DNA of 51,491 bases from assembly GCA_017935485.1 (NCBI GenBank), contig JAGBHO010000005.1, positions 1-51,491 of the forward strand, in the 5' to 3' direction. Both the position numbers and the translations under genes were made by a program. Source of the stretch: Alphaproteobacteria bacterium (lineage in GTDB: Bacteria > Pseudomonadota > Alphaproteobacteria > RF32 > CAG-239). This document shows, piece after piece, positions 42,398 to 50,699 of this stretch (its first letter is position 1; each line of letters begins with the position of its first letter). Below the pieces are notes generated by a model. That model saw only the letters and a program-made list of their open reading frames with translations. It searched no databases and had not been told where the DNA came from.

Positions 42398-43354
42398 TTA
42401 TTTCAGCCGGCCTAAAACATAATCCACACGCTCTTGTGCGTTCAGTCCGGTCGGATAAGTCTCGTCAATCTCTTTCAGCCGACCGGCCAGCCCGATACCG
42501 TTGGCAATCTGAATCGCCAGCCCCGGACGGGCGTTTAGCTCCAGCATCATCGGCCCGCGGTCACGGTCAAGCACAATATCAGCGCCCATATAACCCAGTC
42601 CGGTCATGTCATAGCCAAGGGAGGCAATCTCCAGATGTTCGCGCCAAAACGGCACTTTGAGCTGCATCAGGTCAGCCCCCGTGTCCGGCTGTTTTAAAAT
42701 CGGCTTGTTGTACATAACGGCTTTGAGAGGCAGCCCGGTTTTGATGTCAAGCCCAACGCCGACCGCGCCTTGGTGCAGATTCGCCCGCCCGCCGGAAGCT
42801 GCCGTTGAAAGCCGCATCATCGACATTGCCGGAAAACCTTTATACACAATCACGCGCACGTCAGGAATGCCCTGATAGCTGAAATTTTTGAAAATATCGC
42901 TGAAATGAACCAGCTCCTCAATCAGCGCCACGTCATATTTTCCGCCCAGAGAATAAAGACCGCTCAAAATGTTGGAAACATGCTGATACAGCTCTTTGAA
43001 GCTGATTTTGCGTCCGGACGGCGTCTCAAAGCTGTCTGCCGTGTAGGAGCGAATGACCAAAACTCCTTGGCCGCCGCTGCCGTGAGCCGGCTTGACGACA
43101 AATTCTTTGTAATCTTTGACAATCTCCAGAATATTTTTGACCTGATGCTGAAACTCTATCACGCCGATCATCCGCGGCGTGTTAATGCCGATTTTATTGG
43201 CCAGAATCTTGGTCTGAACCTTGTCGTCAACCAAAGGATAAAGACTGCGCTTGTTATATCTGGCAATAATGCTGTAGTTGCGGTCGTTCATGCCCATAAC
43301 GCCGGCTTCTTTGAGCCGTCCGGGAGAAACAAAAGAAGAAAACCAGCCAAACAT
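42398..43354 (-). CDS. RimK-like ATP-grasp (alpha-L-glutamate ligase-like) protein
   Basis: This 318-residue protein has an ATP-grasp domain: VDDKVQTKILANKIGINTPR, KEFVVKPAHGSGGQGVLVI (phosphate-binding loop), VALIEELVHFS, and the metal-binding end GADIVLDRDRGPMMLELNAR. It matches the RimK-related ligases that lie with inactive-transglutaminase 7TM proteins. Such enzymes join amino acids to a peptide or other acceptor through an acyl-phosphate. Its start overlaps the stop of the 7TM gene (TAATG), so they are translated together; AAGGACAAG precedes it. The acceptor is unknown. Confidence 0.85.
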   Translation of the reverse strand: MFGWFSSFVSPGRLKEAGVMGMNDRNYSIIARYNKRSLYPLVDDKVQTKILANKIGINTPRMIGVIEFQHQVKNILEIVKDYKEFVVKPAHGSGGQGVLVIRSYTADSFETPSGRKISFKELYQHVSNILSGLYSLGGKYDVALIEELVHFSDIFKNFSYQGIPDVRVIVYKGFPAMSMMRLSTAASGGRANLHQGAVGVGLDIKTGLPLKAVMYNKPILKQPDTGADLMQLKVPFWREHLEIASLGYDMTGLGYMGADIVLDRDRGPMMLELNARPGLAIQIANGIGLAGRLKEIDETYPTGLNAQERVDYVLGRLK

Positions 43355-44901
43355 TATTTCTTGTCCTTAACCAGCGGTGCAAAGCGGGTCAGCTCGGTCA
43401 GACGGTATCCGGTATAAGTGCCGAGCAGCATGACCGTAAACAAAATGACCAGATTCAGTTCGTCAAAAGCAAACATAATGTGGCGGATATATTCGCTGCT
43501 AACAATAAAATAGGTGATAATGGCCACAATCAGGCTGTAAAAGACTTCGCGGCAGGCGTTCATGGCGCCGTCTTCTTCCCAGGTAATGGAAGCGCGTTCA
43601 ATAATCCACGCCATAATGATGATCGGGAAGAACACTGCGGAAAGCCCGATTTTGAAGTCAAACTGATACCCCACGATTGTCAGAATCTGCATAATCAGAA
43701 TAACAAAGATCACGACGGCGGAGATTCTCGGTACCAGCAGCAAGTTGAGCTTTGAAAGCCAGAAGCGGATGAACAGGCCGAGCGCGATGATGACGCCGAA
43801 AGCAATCAGGCCGGCGGCAAAACCGGTTTTTGTCAGCGCCATCGCCAACAACATGGGTGTAAACGTTCCCATTGTCTGAATCCCGACTACGTTGCGCATG
43901 ACAACCACGACCAGAATTGCCAGCGGAAAGATTGAAAGCCATTTGAGGGTGTTTTGCTCAGCCAGTGGGAGATTATAAATGGAGTAGTCAAAACGGACTT
44001 TCTGATCGGCCAGTTCGGCACGTTTGCCTGCCAGCTTGAAAGAAGAGGTGATTGATTTTAACACCGAAAACTTGACGACGGAATCTTCACCGCCTTCAAC
44101 GTCAAGCAGGGAGTCGCCGCCGCGTTGAAAAATAACAAAGTTTTTGGGCAGCCCTTTTTCGCCGGTTTTCAGGTTAAAAAGCTTCCACTTTCCGTTCACA
44201 TAAGCCTCAATCATCAAATCGGCGGACGTTGACTTTTTGTTTTCAACCAACTTGATGCCGCGGGCGATTCTGGAAGGCACGCCTTCTGTTGCCAGCAGCG
44301 TCTTAACGGCCTGCGCCATGTCTTTTTGCGATTTCTTCATCGGCAGAAAGGCCACAACCGTCGGCTCCGGCGGCGTTTGGTTAAGAAGTTTGATGATTCT
44401 TGCCGGCCATTCGTCATCGGGATATTGGGTCTTGGCAAGTTTTAAGAGTTCTTTGGCAACCTCGCGAACCTGATCATCCATGACCGGCATGTCGGGCTTT
44501 TTGGGGGGCGTTGCTTTAATCCGGCCTTTGCCGTCAACATTGTCAAACAGCAAAACGCGGTAATAAAGGTTCTGTTCGCCGCCGTCTTTGGGCTTGGCGG
44601 TAGCGATGATACGCGGCGTGTTTTTGTTGATTTTGCCGACCTTAAAGCCGTTGGCAACCACGTCTTCTTCCAGAATTTTAAATTCATTGCTTGCTGTCGG
44701 GCGGGCAAGCGATACCTTAATCGGCTCTCCGTTCGGCATAAAAGATACATGCGCCTCAATCGTCCAGATGTTTGTATTCTGCTTGGGAGCAAAATTAAAA
44801 CCCCAGTACTCTATTTTATAATAAGCGGCATAAGCGGCGTAAACGGCCGATAAGACAAGAAGATAAGTCAGGATGCAGCGTACGGAAAAAAACTTTTTCA
44901 T
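43354..44901 (-). CDS. Inactive transglutaminase-like protein fused to seven membrane helices
   Basis: This 515-residue protein has an N-terminal membrane anchor (residues 9-26), an extracytoplasmic domain resembling transglutaminase but with no Cys-His-Asp set visible (about 30-310), and seven predicted helices from ~325 (LKWLSIFPLAILVVVVMRNV, GTFTPMLLAMALTKTGFAAG, ISAVVIFVILIMQILTIVGY and others). VVGIQTMGTFTPMLLA is typical of the family. It would present or bind a peptide at the membrane for the partner ligase and protease. Middle gene of a three-gene operon. Confidence 0.85.
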   Translation of the reverse strand: MKKFFSVRCILTYLLVLSAVYAAYAAYYKIEYWGFNFAPKQNTNIWTIEAHVSFMPNGEPIKVSLARPTASNEFKILEEDVVANGFKVGKINKNTPRIIATAKPKDGGEQNLYYRVLLFDNVDGKGRIKATPPKKPDMPVMDDQVREVAKELLKLAKTQYPDDEWPARIIKLLNQTPPEPTVVAFLPMKKSQKDMAQAVKTLLATEGVPSRIARGIKLVENKKSTSADLMIEAYVNGKWKLFNLKTGEKGLPKNFVIFQRGGDSLLDVEGGEDSVVKFSVLKSITSSFKLAGKRAELADQKVRFDYSIYNLPLAEQNTLKWLSIFPLAILVVVVMRNVVGIQTMGTFTPMLLAMALTKTGFAAGLIAFGVIIALGLFIRFWLSKLNLLLVPRISAVVIFVILIMQILTIVGYQFDFKIGLSAVFFPIIIMAWIIERASITWEEDGAMNACREVFYSLIVAIITYFIVSSEYIRHIMFAFDELNLVILFTVMLLGTYTGYRLTELTRFAPLVKDKK

Positions 44902-44913
44902 CAGAAAATCCAG

Positions 44914-45441
44914 TTAGTTCAAAGTATGGGAAACAGAAGTGTCAACAATGGCGCGGCCGGTCAGAATGTTGCGTCCGATAAGCGCCTGATATTCAAATTT
45001 TTCGCGGTTGGCAAGAGAGAAGTTTGCAGAAATAATCTCGTTTCCGAGCCGGACTTCCATGGTCACGACATGCCGTTTTTCGTCTTTATGGCTGCGTTTG
45101 ATGGTGGCCTGCCGCACAATTTCTTTTTCAAAGCGGTGGGTTTCGCCGGTTTCGTCATTGGTCAGAACAAAAGAAACCCATTTTTCTCCGTCGCGCTCAA
45201 AAGTTTTGAGAGAAGTCACGTCAATGGCGGAGTTTTCGGCGCCGGTATCGATTCTGGCTTCAAACGGAGATTTCATCGGCAGAAAATAAACCGGCTCGAC
45301 GGCACCGATAATGCCGAGTTTTGTTTCCTTCACAACGGGTACCTCCACGGCCGGCACAATCGCGGGCTGAACCTGAGTCCGGCAGCCGGCAAAAAAGATG
45401 ATTGAAAAACAAAGGGCTGAAAATTTAATGATATTTGTCAT
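44914..45441 (-). CDS. Retropepsin-like (RimB/'ATP-dependent zinc protease' family) lipoprotein
   Basis: This 175-residue protein has a lipoprotein signal (ALCFSIIFFAGC, lipid Cys20) and the single-domain aspartic-protease-like motif FEARIDTGAENSAIDV (catalytic D-T-G), followed by VVTMEVRLGN and a flap-like end YQALIGRNILTGRAIVDTS. Proteins of this family are annotated as ATP-dependent zinc proteases but carry the retropepsin D-T-G signature and would act as dimers. It is first in the operon with the 7TM and ATP-grasp genes, a combination known from comparative genomics as a predicted peptide-tagging and processing set. GAAGAG weakly precedes the ATG. Confidence 0.85.
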   Translation of the reverse strand: MTNIIKFSALCFSIIFFAGCRTQVQPAIVPAVEVPVVKETKLGIIGAVEPVYFLPMKSPFEARIDTGAENSAIDVTSLKTFERDGEKWVSFVLTNDETGETHRFEKEIVRQATIKRSHKDEKRHVVTMEVRLGNEIISANFSLANREKFEYQALIGRNILTGRAIVDTSVSHTLN

Positions 45442-45659
45442 CTTAAAAAACTTCTCTTCAAAAAATATATAATTCTTAAAAGACTTTTACAATTTTTTAA
45501 CCGTTGTTGTAAAGGAAAATTTACACAAAATTAAGAAATAAAATAAACAGTCGGAGTTATCCCCAGCTTGTGAAAAAATTAATGATTTTTTAAATAAAAT
45601 TTCTTAGAAGAAAGACAACTTTTCAAGAGTTATCATATCCGAAATTTAGGTAAAATATA

Positions 45660-46868
45660 ATGAGTAAGACAGCCAGCAAAAAAGAGGTGCTGAAACGGCT
45701 GAATCGCATAAAGAAAAACCGTTTCTTCACCAGAATGATGTTGTATGTGGGGGCAAGTGCCGCCACATTAATCAGCCCCGTCCGTCAGGATGCTGCGGCA
45801 AAATCGTATAATGCGGGGTTTTGGGCCGGAAACATTCGGAACGTATCCTTTAACGCGGTCAATAAAGAAGAAGAAATCAGCAAGCGTGCGGATTGGTTCT
45901 TTGATAACGCCTTAGATTCTTTGCGCCGCCAGTATGAGGAATTTACATCGCTGAAAAAGCGCCAGCAAAATAAGATGATTCAGGAAAAATTTTTCGGCGG
46001 ACTTAACATCAAGGGCGGCAATACGTTTTACTGCCTGGCGGCCACCATGTCCAATTATGCCCGCAACAGCCGTCTGTCGCCGGATTTGACGGACATTCTG
46101 CCCGACTTGTCGACGGACGATTCTTATACCAAAGCCCATTGCAAAGGCTTTGTCGACTTTATGTTAAGAAAATCCAAAAAGGAATATGATAATAAATTTG
46201 TCATCAAGAGCTCAAATCTGAACAAAGAAATTGACAAAGTAGGCAAGGGCGCCATTTTTATAATTGAAAGCAAGGAAAACAATTCCAGCGGCTACCACGC
46301 CATTACCTATCTGGGCAAGGACGAAAAAGGCGTAGCGCAGTTTATGAGCTATAACCGTGAAAAAATCACGCCGTTGTCTTATTGGAACAAAGGTGCGCCG
46401 GTCAAAGGCTATGCCGTTGATTTATACGGAATGTACAAGGCTTCTTGGGAAAAGAAAACCCAAAACTGCAACAAAATGGAATTTCTGGCGCTGATGTATC
46501 AGAACCGCGAAAACCCGTTTGAACCGAAACTTGAACTGTTGAAACCTCAAGAGCATACATTGCCGGTATCTTCCGTCTTTGTCAAAAAGGCTGTGGCTGT
46601 AGCTCCGCTGAAGGTTGCAAAAGCAGATGTTCCCGTGTGGACTGCTGTCAGTAAAAAACGCAAATCCGGTCCGGTATTTTTTATTGCCAAAAACAAAATT
46701 GCCTTAAAGCGCAAATTCCAACTGGCAAGCCGCTGGACGAGGGACAAGGCTCAGGAACGCAAAAATGCGGAGCTGGAAAAACTGGCAGCCTTTTTTGACC
46801 GGCCTAAAAAAGGCTCGGCTTATAATGCCGCGCCTCTGTTCGCAAATTATAATTATAAAATAATATAA
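45660..46868 (+). CDS. Exported Cys-His peptidase-like protein of unknown family
   Basis: This 402-residue protein has a long basic N-terminus and hydrophobic segment (RMMLYVGASAATLISPVRQD), so it is probably exported or anchored. GGNTFYCLAATMSNYA (Cys125 at the start of a helix) and SSGYHAITYLGKDEKGVAQF (His213 at the start of a strand) followed by SYNRE have the Cys ... His ... Asn order of papain-like or NlpC/P60-like hydrolases. The last ~100 residues are Lys/Arg-rich and look disordered. No family could be named. The AT-rich 45442-45659 region holds its promoter; the ribosome site is weak (TTAGG). Confidence 0.6.
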   Translation: MSKTASKKEVLKRLNRIKKNRFFTRMMLYVGASAATLISPVRQDAAAKSYNAGFWAGNIRNVSFNAVNKEEEISKRADWFFDNALDSLRRQYEEFTSLKKRQQNKMIQEKFFGGLNIKGGNTFYCLAATMSNYARNSRLSPDLTDILPDLSTDDSYTKAHCKGFVDFMLRKSKKEYDNKFVIKSSNLNKEIDKVGKGAIFIIESKENNSSGYHAITYLGKDEKGVAQFMSYNREKITPLSYWNKGAPVKGYAVDLYGMYKASWEKKTQNCNKMEFLALMYQNRENPFEPKLELLKPQEHTLPVSSVFVKKAVAVAPLKVAKADVPVWTAVSKKRKSGPVFFIAKNKIALKRKFQLASRWTRDKAQERKNAELEKLAAFFDRPKKGSAYNAAPLFANYNYKII

Positions 46869-46891
46869 AAAACGCTGTGCCGCAAAGCCGT

Positions 46892-46937
46892 CCCGTAAAA
46901 ATCAAAGGAAACCGAAGATTTTTGCGGGATGTTTTTT
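46892..46937 (+). terminator. Terminator of the peptidase-like gene
   Basis: TCCCGTAAAAATC pairs with GATTTTGCGGGA across a 13-nt loop, one bulge, then seven T. Confidence 0.7.
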
Positions 46938-46949
46938 TAGAAATTACAA

Positions 46950-46978
46950 TTGACAATTTTGTCAAAATTTGCTATACC
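46950..46978 (+). promoter_or_regulatory. Sigma70-like promoter of the 250-residue membrane protein
   Basis: TTGACA (46950-46955) and TATACC (46973-46978) with 17 bp between. The start codon at 47011 lies about 26 nt past the likely start, in an AU-rich leader with no Shine-Dalgarno. Confidence 0.65.
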
Positions 46979-47010
46979 TGTACTGAATAAAAATTAAAAT
47001 TTATATAATT

Positions 47011-47763
47011 ATGACTGGATTAAAAATTATTTTAATGCTTCTTGCGGCTTTCTTTACATTCAAAGCTATTGCCAAAGGGGCAGAAATCGTAAAAGCGCGC
47101 GAGTTGGTTAACAGAAGTTTCCTGCTGTATATTCTGGGAATTATCTTCGTCTGGTGGCTGTTTCAGGCATTTGATTTTGAAAACCGTTTTTTCTGGCGGG
47201 GACTGATAAGCGGCGGAATTTTCCGTACCATAAGTCTGGTTACGCTTTCTGCCGAAAAAATTGGCGACTTGCCGAATGTAACCCGCAGTGAAATTGCGTT
47301 AATACTGGCAACGGTCTGCATATCGGCCGGTTTTGGCGTTTTGCTGGGAGTAGGGATAGCCTTTGTTATTCTGGTACCGTGCCTTTCTGCTGTTGTGTTG
47401 TTTTTATATTTTGGCATAAAAGATAAAATACGTGCCAAAAAATATGACCGGACATTGCATAGCGAATATGCAAAACTGCAGCGCACCGGTCATTGTAAAA
47501 GGCTGAAAGAAGAAATTGCCGACATGACGGATTCTGAGCTTTTGGAGCGTGCCATTATCAAAAGCAAGCAAAGATTACTGTTAAGCGGCAAAAATTGCGA
47601 TTGCGGCAATTGCCGGAATGTGGAAGGCCGCTGTCGTTTTCAGGGTTCCGTAAAACTGCAGTCCACCGAGTATATCAAAGGCTGCGAGTTGGAACAAATC
47701 AATTTAGAAGCGCTTCTTCAACAAAAGCAAGCGCTGAAAGCAGCTAAAAAGAAAGCTGTGTAA
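47011..47763 (+). CDS. Membrane protein with C-terminal Cys cluster, unknown function
   Basis: This 250-residue protein has about four hydrophobic helices in residues 1-140 (LKIILMLLAAFFTFKAIAKG, FLLYILGIIFVWWLFQAF, IALILATVCISAGFGVLLG, VILVPCLSAVVLFLYFG), then a soluble tail. The tail carries NCDCGNCRNVEGRCRFQG, a four-Cys cluster with spacing C-x-C-x2-C-x5-C that could bind zinc or iron. It ends in a Gln/Lys-rich helix. No family recognised. Monocistronic, between the peptidase-like gene and RNA-HTH cassette 3. Confidence 0.65.
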   Translation: MTGLKIILMLLAAFFTFKAIAKGAEIVKARELVNRSFLLYILGIIFVWWLFQAFDFENRFFWRGLISGGIFRTISLVTLSAEKIGDLPNVTRSEIALILATVCISAGFGVLLGVGIAFVILVPCLSAVVLFLYFGIKDKIRAKKYDRTLHSEYAKLQRTGHCKRLKEEIADMTDSELLERAIIKSKQRLLLSGKNCDCGNCRNVEGRCRFQGSVKLQSTEYIKGCELEQINLEALLQQKQALKAAKKKAV

Positions 47764-47769
47764 AAACGC

Positions 47770-47807
47770 CCCCTCGGAATTCTTGCCAAAGAACCGAGGG
47801 GATTTTA
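47770..47807 (+). terminator. Terminator of the 250-residue membrane protein
   Basis: CCCCTCGG pairs with CCGAGGGG, with ATTTTAT after the stem. Only four consecutive T. Confidence 0.65.
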
Positions 47808-47847
47808 TATGCGCTTATTATTCTGCCGCTTCTCTGAAAAAATCCGC

Positions 47848-47875
47848 TTGCAAATTTCCGCTGATACGTTATGCT
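47848..47875 (+). promoter_or_regulatory. Promoter of RNA-HTH cassette 3
   Basis: TTGCAA (47848-47853) and TATGCT (47870-47875) with 16 bp between, the same layout as copies 1 and 2. Confidence 0.6.
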
Positions 47876-47882
47876 AACTAAC

Positions 47883-48045
47883 GCAGTCCGGAGACGGGCT
47901 GTGGTGTCTGAAAAACATCTCAAGTTTAGTTCCTCATTATGGGGAGTGCCGGAAATAAGTGCGCTTGCGCAGCGAATAACGGCGACTGTAACTTGACAGT
48001 TTTTCAGCTCCCCGCCTGGAAGGAAACTTCCGGCGGTTTTGTTTT
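47883..48045 (+). ncRNA. Structured leader RNA, copy 3, ending in an intrinsic terminator
   Basis: P1 47883-47890/47895-47902 with GAGA loop; P2 47908-47916/47999-48007; P3 TCAAGTT/AACTTGA (47920-47926/47990-47996), sequence different from copies 1 and 2 on both strands; P5 GCCG/CGGC (47948-47951/47980-47983); P6 47960-47963/47968-47971. Pseudoknot GGGGAG (47941-47946) with CTCCCC (48008-48013), where copies 1 and 2 have GGCGGAG with CTCCGCC: both sides changed together. Terminator 48012-48045 has a GAAA loop and a stem sequence unlike copies 1 and 2 but the same TTTTGTTTT tail. CAGCTCC can mask GGAGCT before the ATG. Confidence 0.75.
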
Positions 48046-48067
48046 AACAAAATAGTGGAGCTAAAAA

Positions 48068-48409
48068 ATGGGAAAATTTTATTATCATACGACGGCGCAA
48101 GACCATTTAAGAAATTTCAACAAAACCTTGGGTTTTGCTTTGTTTTTTGAACGCCATGAACGGCAGCTTCGGGTGTGGCAGGTGTGTAAAAAACTGAAAA
48201 TAACGGAACGGGAACTTGACGATATCGAACTCGGGCGCGGTGTCTTGAAATTAAATGTGCTTAAAAAGATGTTGAAATATTATAACAGAAGAATAGAACT
48301 GCGCTTGGTGGCGCCGGATCCGAATGAACCGGATAACGCCGAACCTGAAGAATTTTACGAAGCCCCTGGCGACAGCTTTGAAGCTTTGGAGGAAGAGATA
48401 GAGGGTTAA
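48068..48409 (+). CDS. Small HTH protein of cassette 3
   Basis: This 113-residue protein differs from the cassette-1 product at only three positions, all in the acidic tail (T to A, and a D-G pair inverted to G-D). The HTH region (33-80) is identical. Third-position changes are present, so the copies are not brand new. GGAG is 7 nt before the ATG and can pair with the leader RNA. The gene sits convergent to the perR-rbr operon. Confidence 0.75.
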   Translation: MGKFYYHTTAQDHLRNFNKTLGFALFFERHERQLRVWQVCKKLKITERELDDIELGRGVLKLNVLKKMLKYYNRRIELRLVAPDPNEPDNAEPEEFYEAPGDSFEALEEEIEG

Positions 48410-48412
48410 ATA

Positions 48413-48441
48413 AAAAAGCGGGAGAAAACTCCCGCTTTTTT
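48413..48441. terminator. Terminator shared by cassette 3 and rbr
   Basis: AAGCGGGAG/CTCCCGCTT with T runs on both strands; 14 bp from the rbr stop. Confidence 0.85.
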
Positions 48442-48455
48442 CTTCTTTCTTCAAA

Positions 48456-48995
48456 TTAGAACTGTTCCTGCAATTCAAAGAAATAAGCTTGCGGGTGATC
48501 GCAAACCGGACATTTTTCCGGAGCTTTCGGAGATTCAACACGGTGTCCGCAGTTTCCGCATTCCCAAATAACTTTGGTCGGGCGTTCAAAAATTTTGCCT
48601 TCGCACAAAGAGTCGAGCAAAGCCTGATATCTTTCCTCATGGCCTTTTTCGATTTTGCCGACGGCTTCAAACAAATAAGCAATTTTTTCAAAACCTTCTT
48701 CGCGTGCTTCTTTGGCCATGCGGTCATACATGTCTGTCCATTCATAATTTTCACCGGCAGCGGCATCTTTCAAATTTTCCATGGTAGAGGGAACGGCGCC
48801 GCCATGCAGGAGTTTGAACCAAAGTTTGGCATGCTCTTTTTCATTGTTGGCAGTTTGCTCAAACTTGTCGGCGATAATGTTGTAGCCTTCTTTTTTGGCT
48901 TTGGAAGCATAGTAAGTATACTTGTTGCGGGCCTGAGATTCTCCGGCAAAAGCTTCCATCAGATTTTTTTCGGTTTTAGATCCTTTTAGTTCCAT
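48456..48995 (-). CDS. rbr: Rubrerythrin
   Basis: This 179-residue protein has a four-helix diiron domain (1-140) with the ligand patterns [42 protein letters not shown] and [11 protein letters not shown], and a C-terminal rubredoxin-like domain (ECGNCGHR and [11 protein letters not shown], two CxxC knuckles). It reduces hydrogen peroxide to water in anaerobes and microaerophiles. AAGGAG precedes the ATG. It lies 18 bp downstream of the Fur/PerR gene on the same strand, so they form an operon. Confidence 0.96.
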   Translation of the reverse strand: MELKGSKTEKNLMEAFAGESQARNKYTYYASKAKKEGYNIIADKFEQTANNEKEHAKLWFKLLHGGAVPSTMENLKDAAAGENYEWTDMYDRMAKEAREEGFEKIAYLFEAVGKIEKGHEERYQALLDSLCEGKIFERPTKVIWECGNCGHRVESPKAPEKCPVCDHPQAYFFELQEQF

Positions 48996-49013
48996 AGTAC
49001 AAGACTCCTTAAA

Positions 49014-49400
49014 TTAATTTTTCTTGAGTTTCAGACATTCATGACAAATTCCCTGAAAAGAAATGTCATGAGATATTATTTTACCCCCGCACAGCTCCTC
49101 GGCCTTTTTATCAACCTCCGGAGCAACGTCACAGGGGATATCATAAACTTTATTGCAGTGAATGCAAATAAAATGATAATGCTTTCCAGTATTAAAATCA
49201 AAATGGGCGGTGCCGTCCAGCGATTCTATCTTGCGGATTTCGCCGCTTTCTGCCAGCAGGTTCAAATTCCGGTACACGGTCGCCAGACTCACGTTCGGAA
49301 TTTCTTTGCGCAGAGCCTGATAAACCGAATCAACGGTCGGATGGCTCATATCGCTTTGAACAATCTTAAGAATAAGCTCTCTTTGTCTGGAATAGTTCAT
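49014..49400 (-). CDS. Fur-family regulator, probably PerR-like
   Basis: This 128-residue protein has a winged-helix N-terminus (VSLATVYRNLNLLAESGEIR) and a dimerisation domain with HFDFNTGKHYHFICIHC, and two CxxC pairs (CIHC, CHEC) for structural zinc. The KHYHF and HFDF residues fit the regulatory metal site of PerR or Fur. By-eye alignment does not cleanly place the Asp104 that marks manganese/iron PerR, so the class is not settled. Its operon partner rubrerythrin and the divergent fprA argue for peroxide/oxygen control. A palindromic operator lies 17 bp upstream. Ribosome site weak (GGTGA). Confidence 0.88.
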   Translation of the reverse strand: MNYSRQRELILKIVQSDMSHPTVDSVYQALRKEIPNVSLATVYRNLNLLAESGEIRKIESLDGTAHFDFNTGKHYHFICIHCNKVYDIPCDVAPEVDKKAEELCGGKIISHDISFQGICHECLKLKKN

Positions 49401-49416
49401 ATCATTTCACCAAAAT

Positions 49417-49437
49417 CAATAATGATTACTATTATTG
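49417..49437. promoter_or_regulatory. Fur/PerR-type palindromic operator
   Basis: CAATAAT-7 nt-ATTATTG, an almost perfect palindrome (centre GATTACT) with the AT-rich form of Fur/PerR boxes. It lies between the divergent perR-rbr and fprA genes, so one site could control both. Confidence 0.7.
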
Positions 49438-49520
49438 TTTATAATTAAAAAAAGACATTGTCAATAAAGATTTTCAGTATTATTTAAAAGAAAACTGATA
49501 TTTATTTTAAGGAGAGAAAT

Positions 49521-50696
49521 ATGAACGCAGTAGAAATCAAAAAAGACATTTACTGGACAGGCGTCAAAGACTGGAACCTGACGGAATTTCACGGCTACAA
49601 AACGCCGCGCGGCTCAACCTATAACTCATATCTGATTATGGATGAAAAAATCACTCTGGTTGACGGCGCCAAGCATTATCTGTCAGACGAGCAGATTGCC
49701 CGCGTCAAAAGCGTTACCGATTTCTCCAAAATTGCTTATGTCGTTGTCAACCATGTAGAAATGGATCACTCCGGAAATATGCCGGAAATCATGAAGCTCG
49801 CGCCGCAGGCCACAATCCTGACCAATGCCGCCGGCGAACGCGCGCTGAATGAGCATTATGATACAACCGGCTGGAAATTTCAGATTATTAAAACCGGCGA
49901 CAGCGTTTCGATCGGTAAAAGAACCTTGACTTTTGTAACCACGCCGATGCTGCACTGGCCGGATTCCATGGTGACATATGTGGCGGAAGACAAGCTGCTT
50001 CTGCCGAATGACGGTTTCGGTCAACATTTTTGTACGGATAGCATTTTTGTAAAAGACCAGCCTTTTGACGTTGTCTGTGAAGAAGCCAAAAAATATTATG
50101 CCAACATCCTGTTTCCGTTCGGCGCTCAGGCAGAAAAGGCTTTGAGCGGCTTGGACGGATTGGAAATTGACATGATTGCGCCTTCCCACGGCTGCATTTG
50201 GTCGGGCGAAAAAGAAGTCAGTACGATTCTGAAGTTGTATGACGAATGGGCTTCCGGCAAAAACAAAGGCAAAGCCGTTATTGTTTATGACACAATGTGG
50301 GGAGCGACAGCAACTTTGGCCAATGCCGTTATGGAAGTCTTTCAGGATGCCGGCATTCCGGTTGTCAAACGCTGCCTGACCGAAACCCATATTTCGGAAG
50401 TGATTGTAGACTTTTTGGATGCGCGCTATGTTTGTATCGGCACGCCGACGCTGAATAATGAAATGTTTCCGCGCGTTGCCGCCTTTACAACCTATATGAA
50501 AGGTCTGAAACCCAAGAATAAAAAGGCTTTTGCTTTTGGGTCTTACGGTTGGAAACCCGGCGTTGTCAACCAGATTCAGAAAATTTACGAAGAACTGGGC
50601 TGGGAAACCATTCCGCCGTTTGAAGAAAAATATACGCCCAAATCTGACGTTGTCGCCAAGTTAAAAGAACACGTCAAAACCATGATTGAAAAATAA
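49521..50696 (+). CDS. fprA: Flavodiiron protein (FprA type) oxygen/nitric oxide reductase
   Basis: This 391-residue A-type flavoprotein has a metallo-beta-lactamase-like diiron domain with HVEMDH (H78, E80, D82, H83), LHWPDSMVTY, LLPNDGFG and APSHGCIW, and a C-terminal flavodoxin domain (from ~252) with VIVYDTMWGATATLANA and FGSYGWKPG. It reduces oxygen to water, or nitric oxide, using electrons from a rubredoxin-like partner. AAGGAGAG precedes the ATG. Divergent from perR-rbr across a Fur/PerR-type operator. Terminator follows. Confidence 0.95.
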   Translation: MNAVEIKKDIYWTGVKDWNLTEFHGYKTPRGSTYNSYLIMDEKITLVDGAKHYLSDEQIARVKSVTDFSKIAYVVVNHVEMDHSGNMPEIMKLAPQATILTNAAGERALNEHYDTTGWKFQIIKTGDSVSIGKRTLTFVTTPMLHWPDSMVTYVAEDKLLLPNDGFGQHFCTDSIFVKDQPFDVVCEEAKKYYANILFPFGAQAEKALSGLDGLEIDMIAPSHGCIWSGEKEVSTILKLYDEWASGKNKGKAVIVYDTMWGATATLANAVMEVFQDAGIPVVKRCLTETHISEVIVDFLDARYVCIGTPTLNNEMFPRVAAFTTYMKGLKPKNKKAFAFGSYGWKPGVVNQIQKIYEELGWETIPPFEEKYTPKSDVVAKLKEHVKTMIEK

Positions 50697-50699
50697 CAA

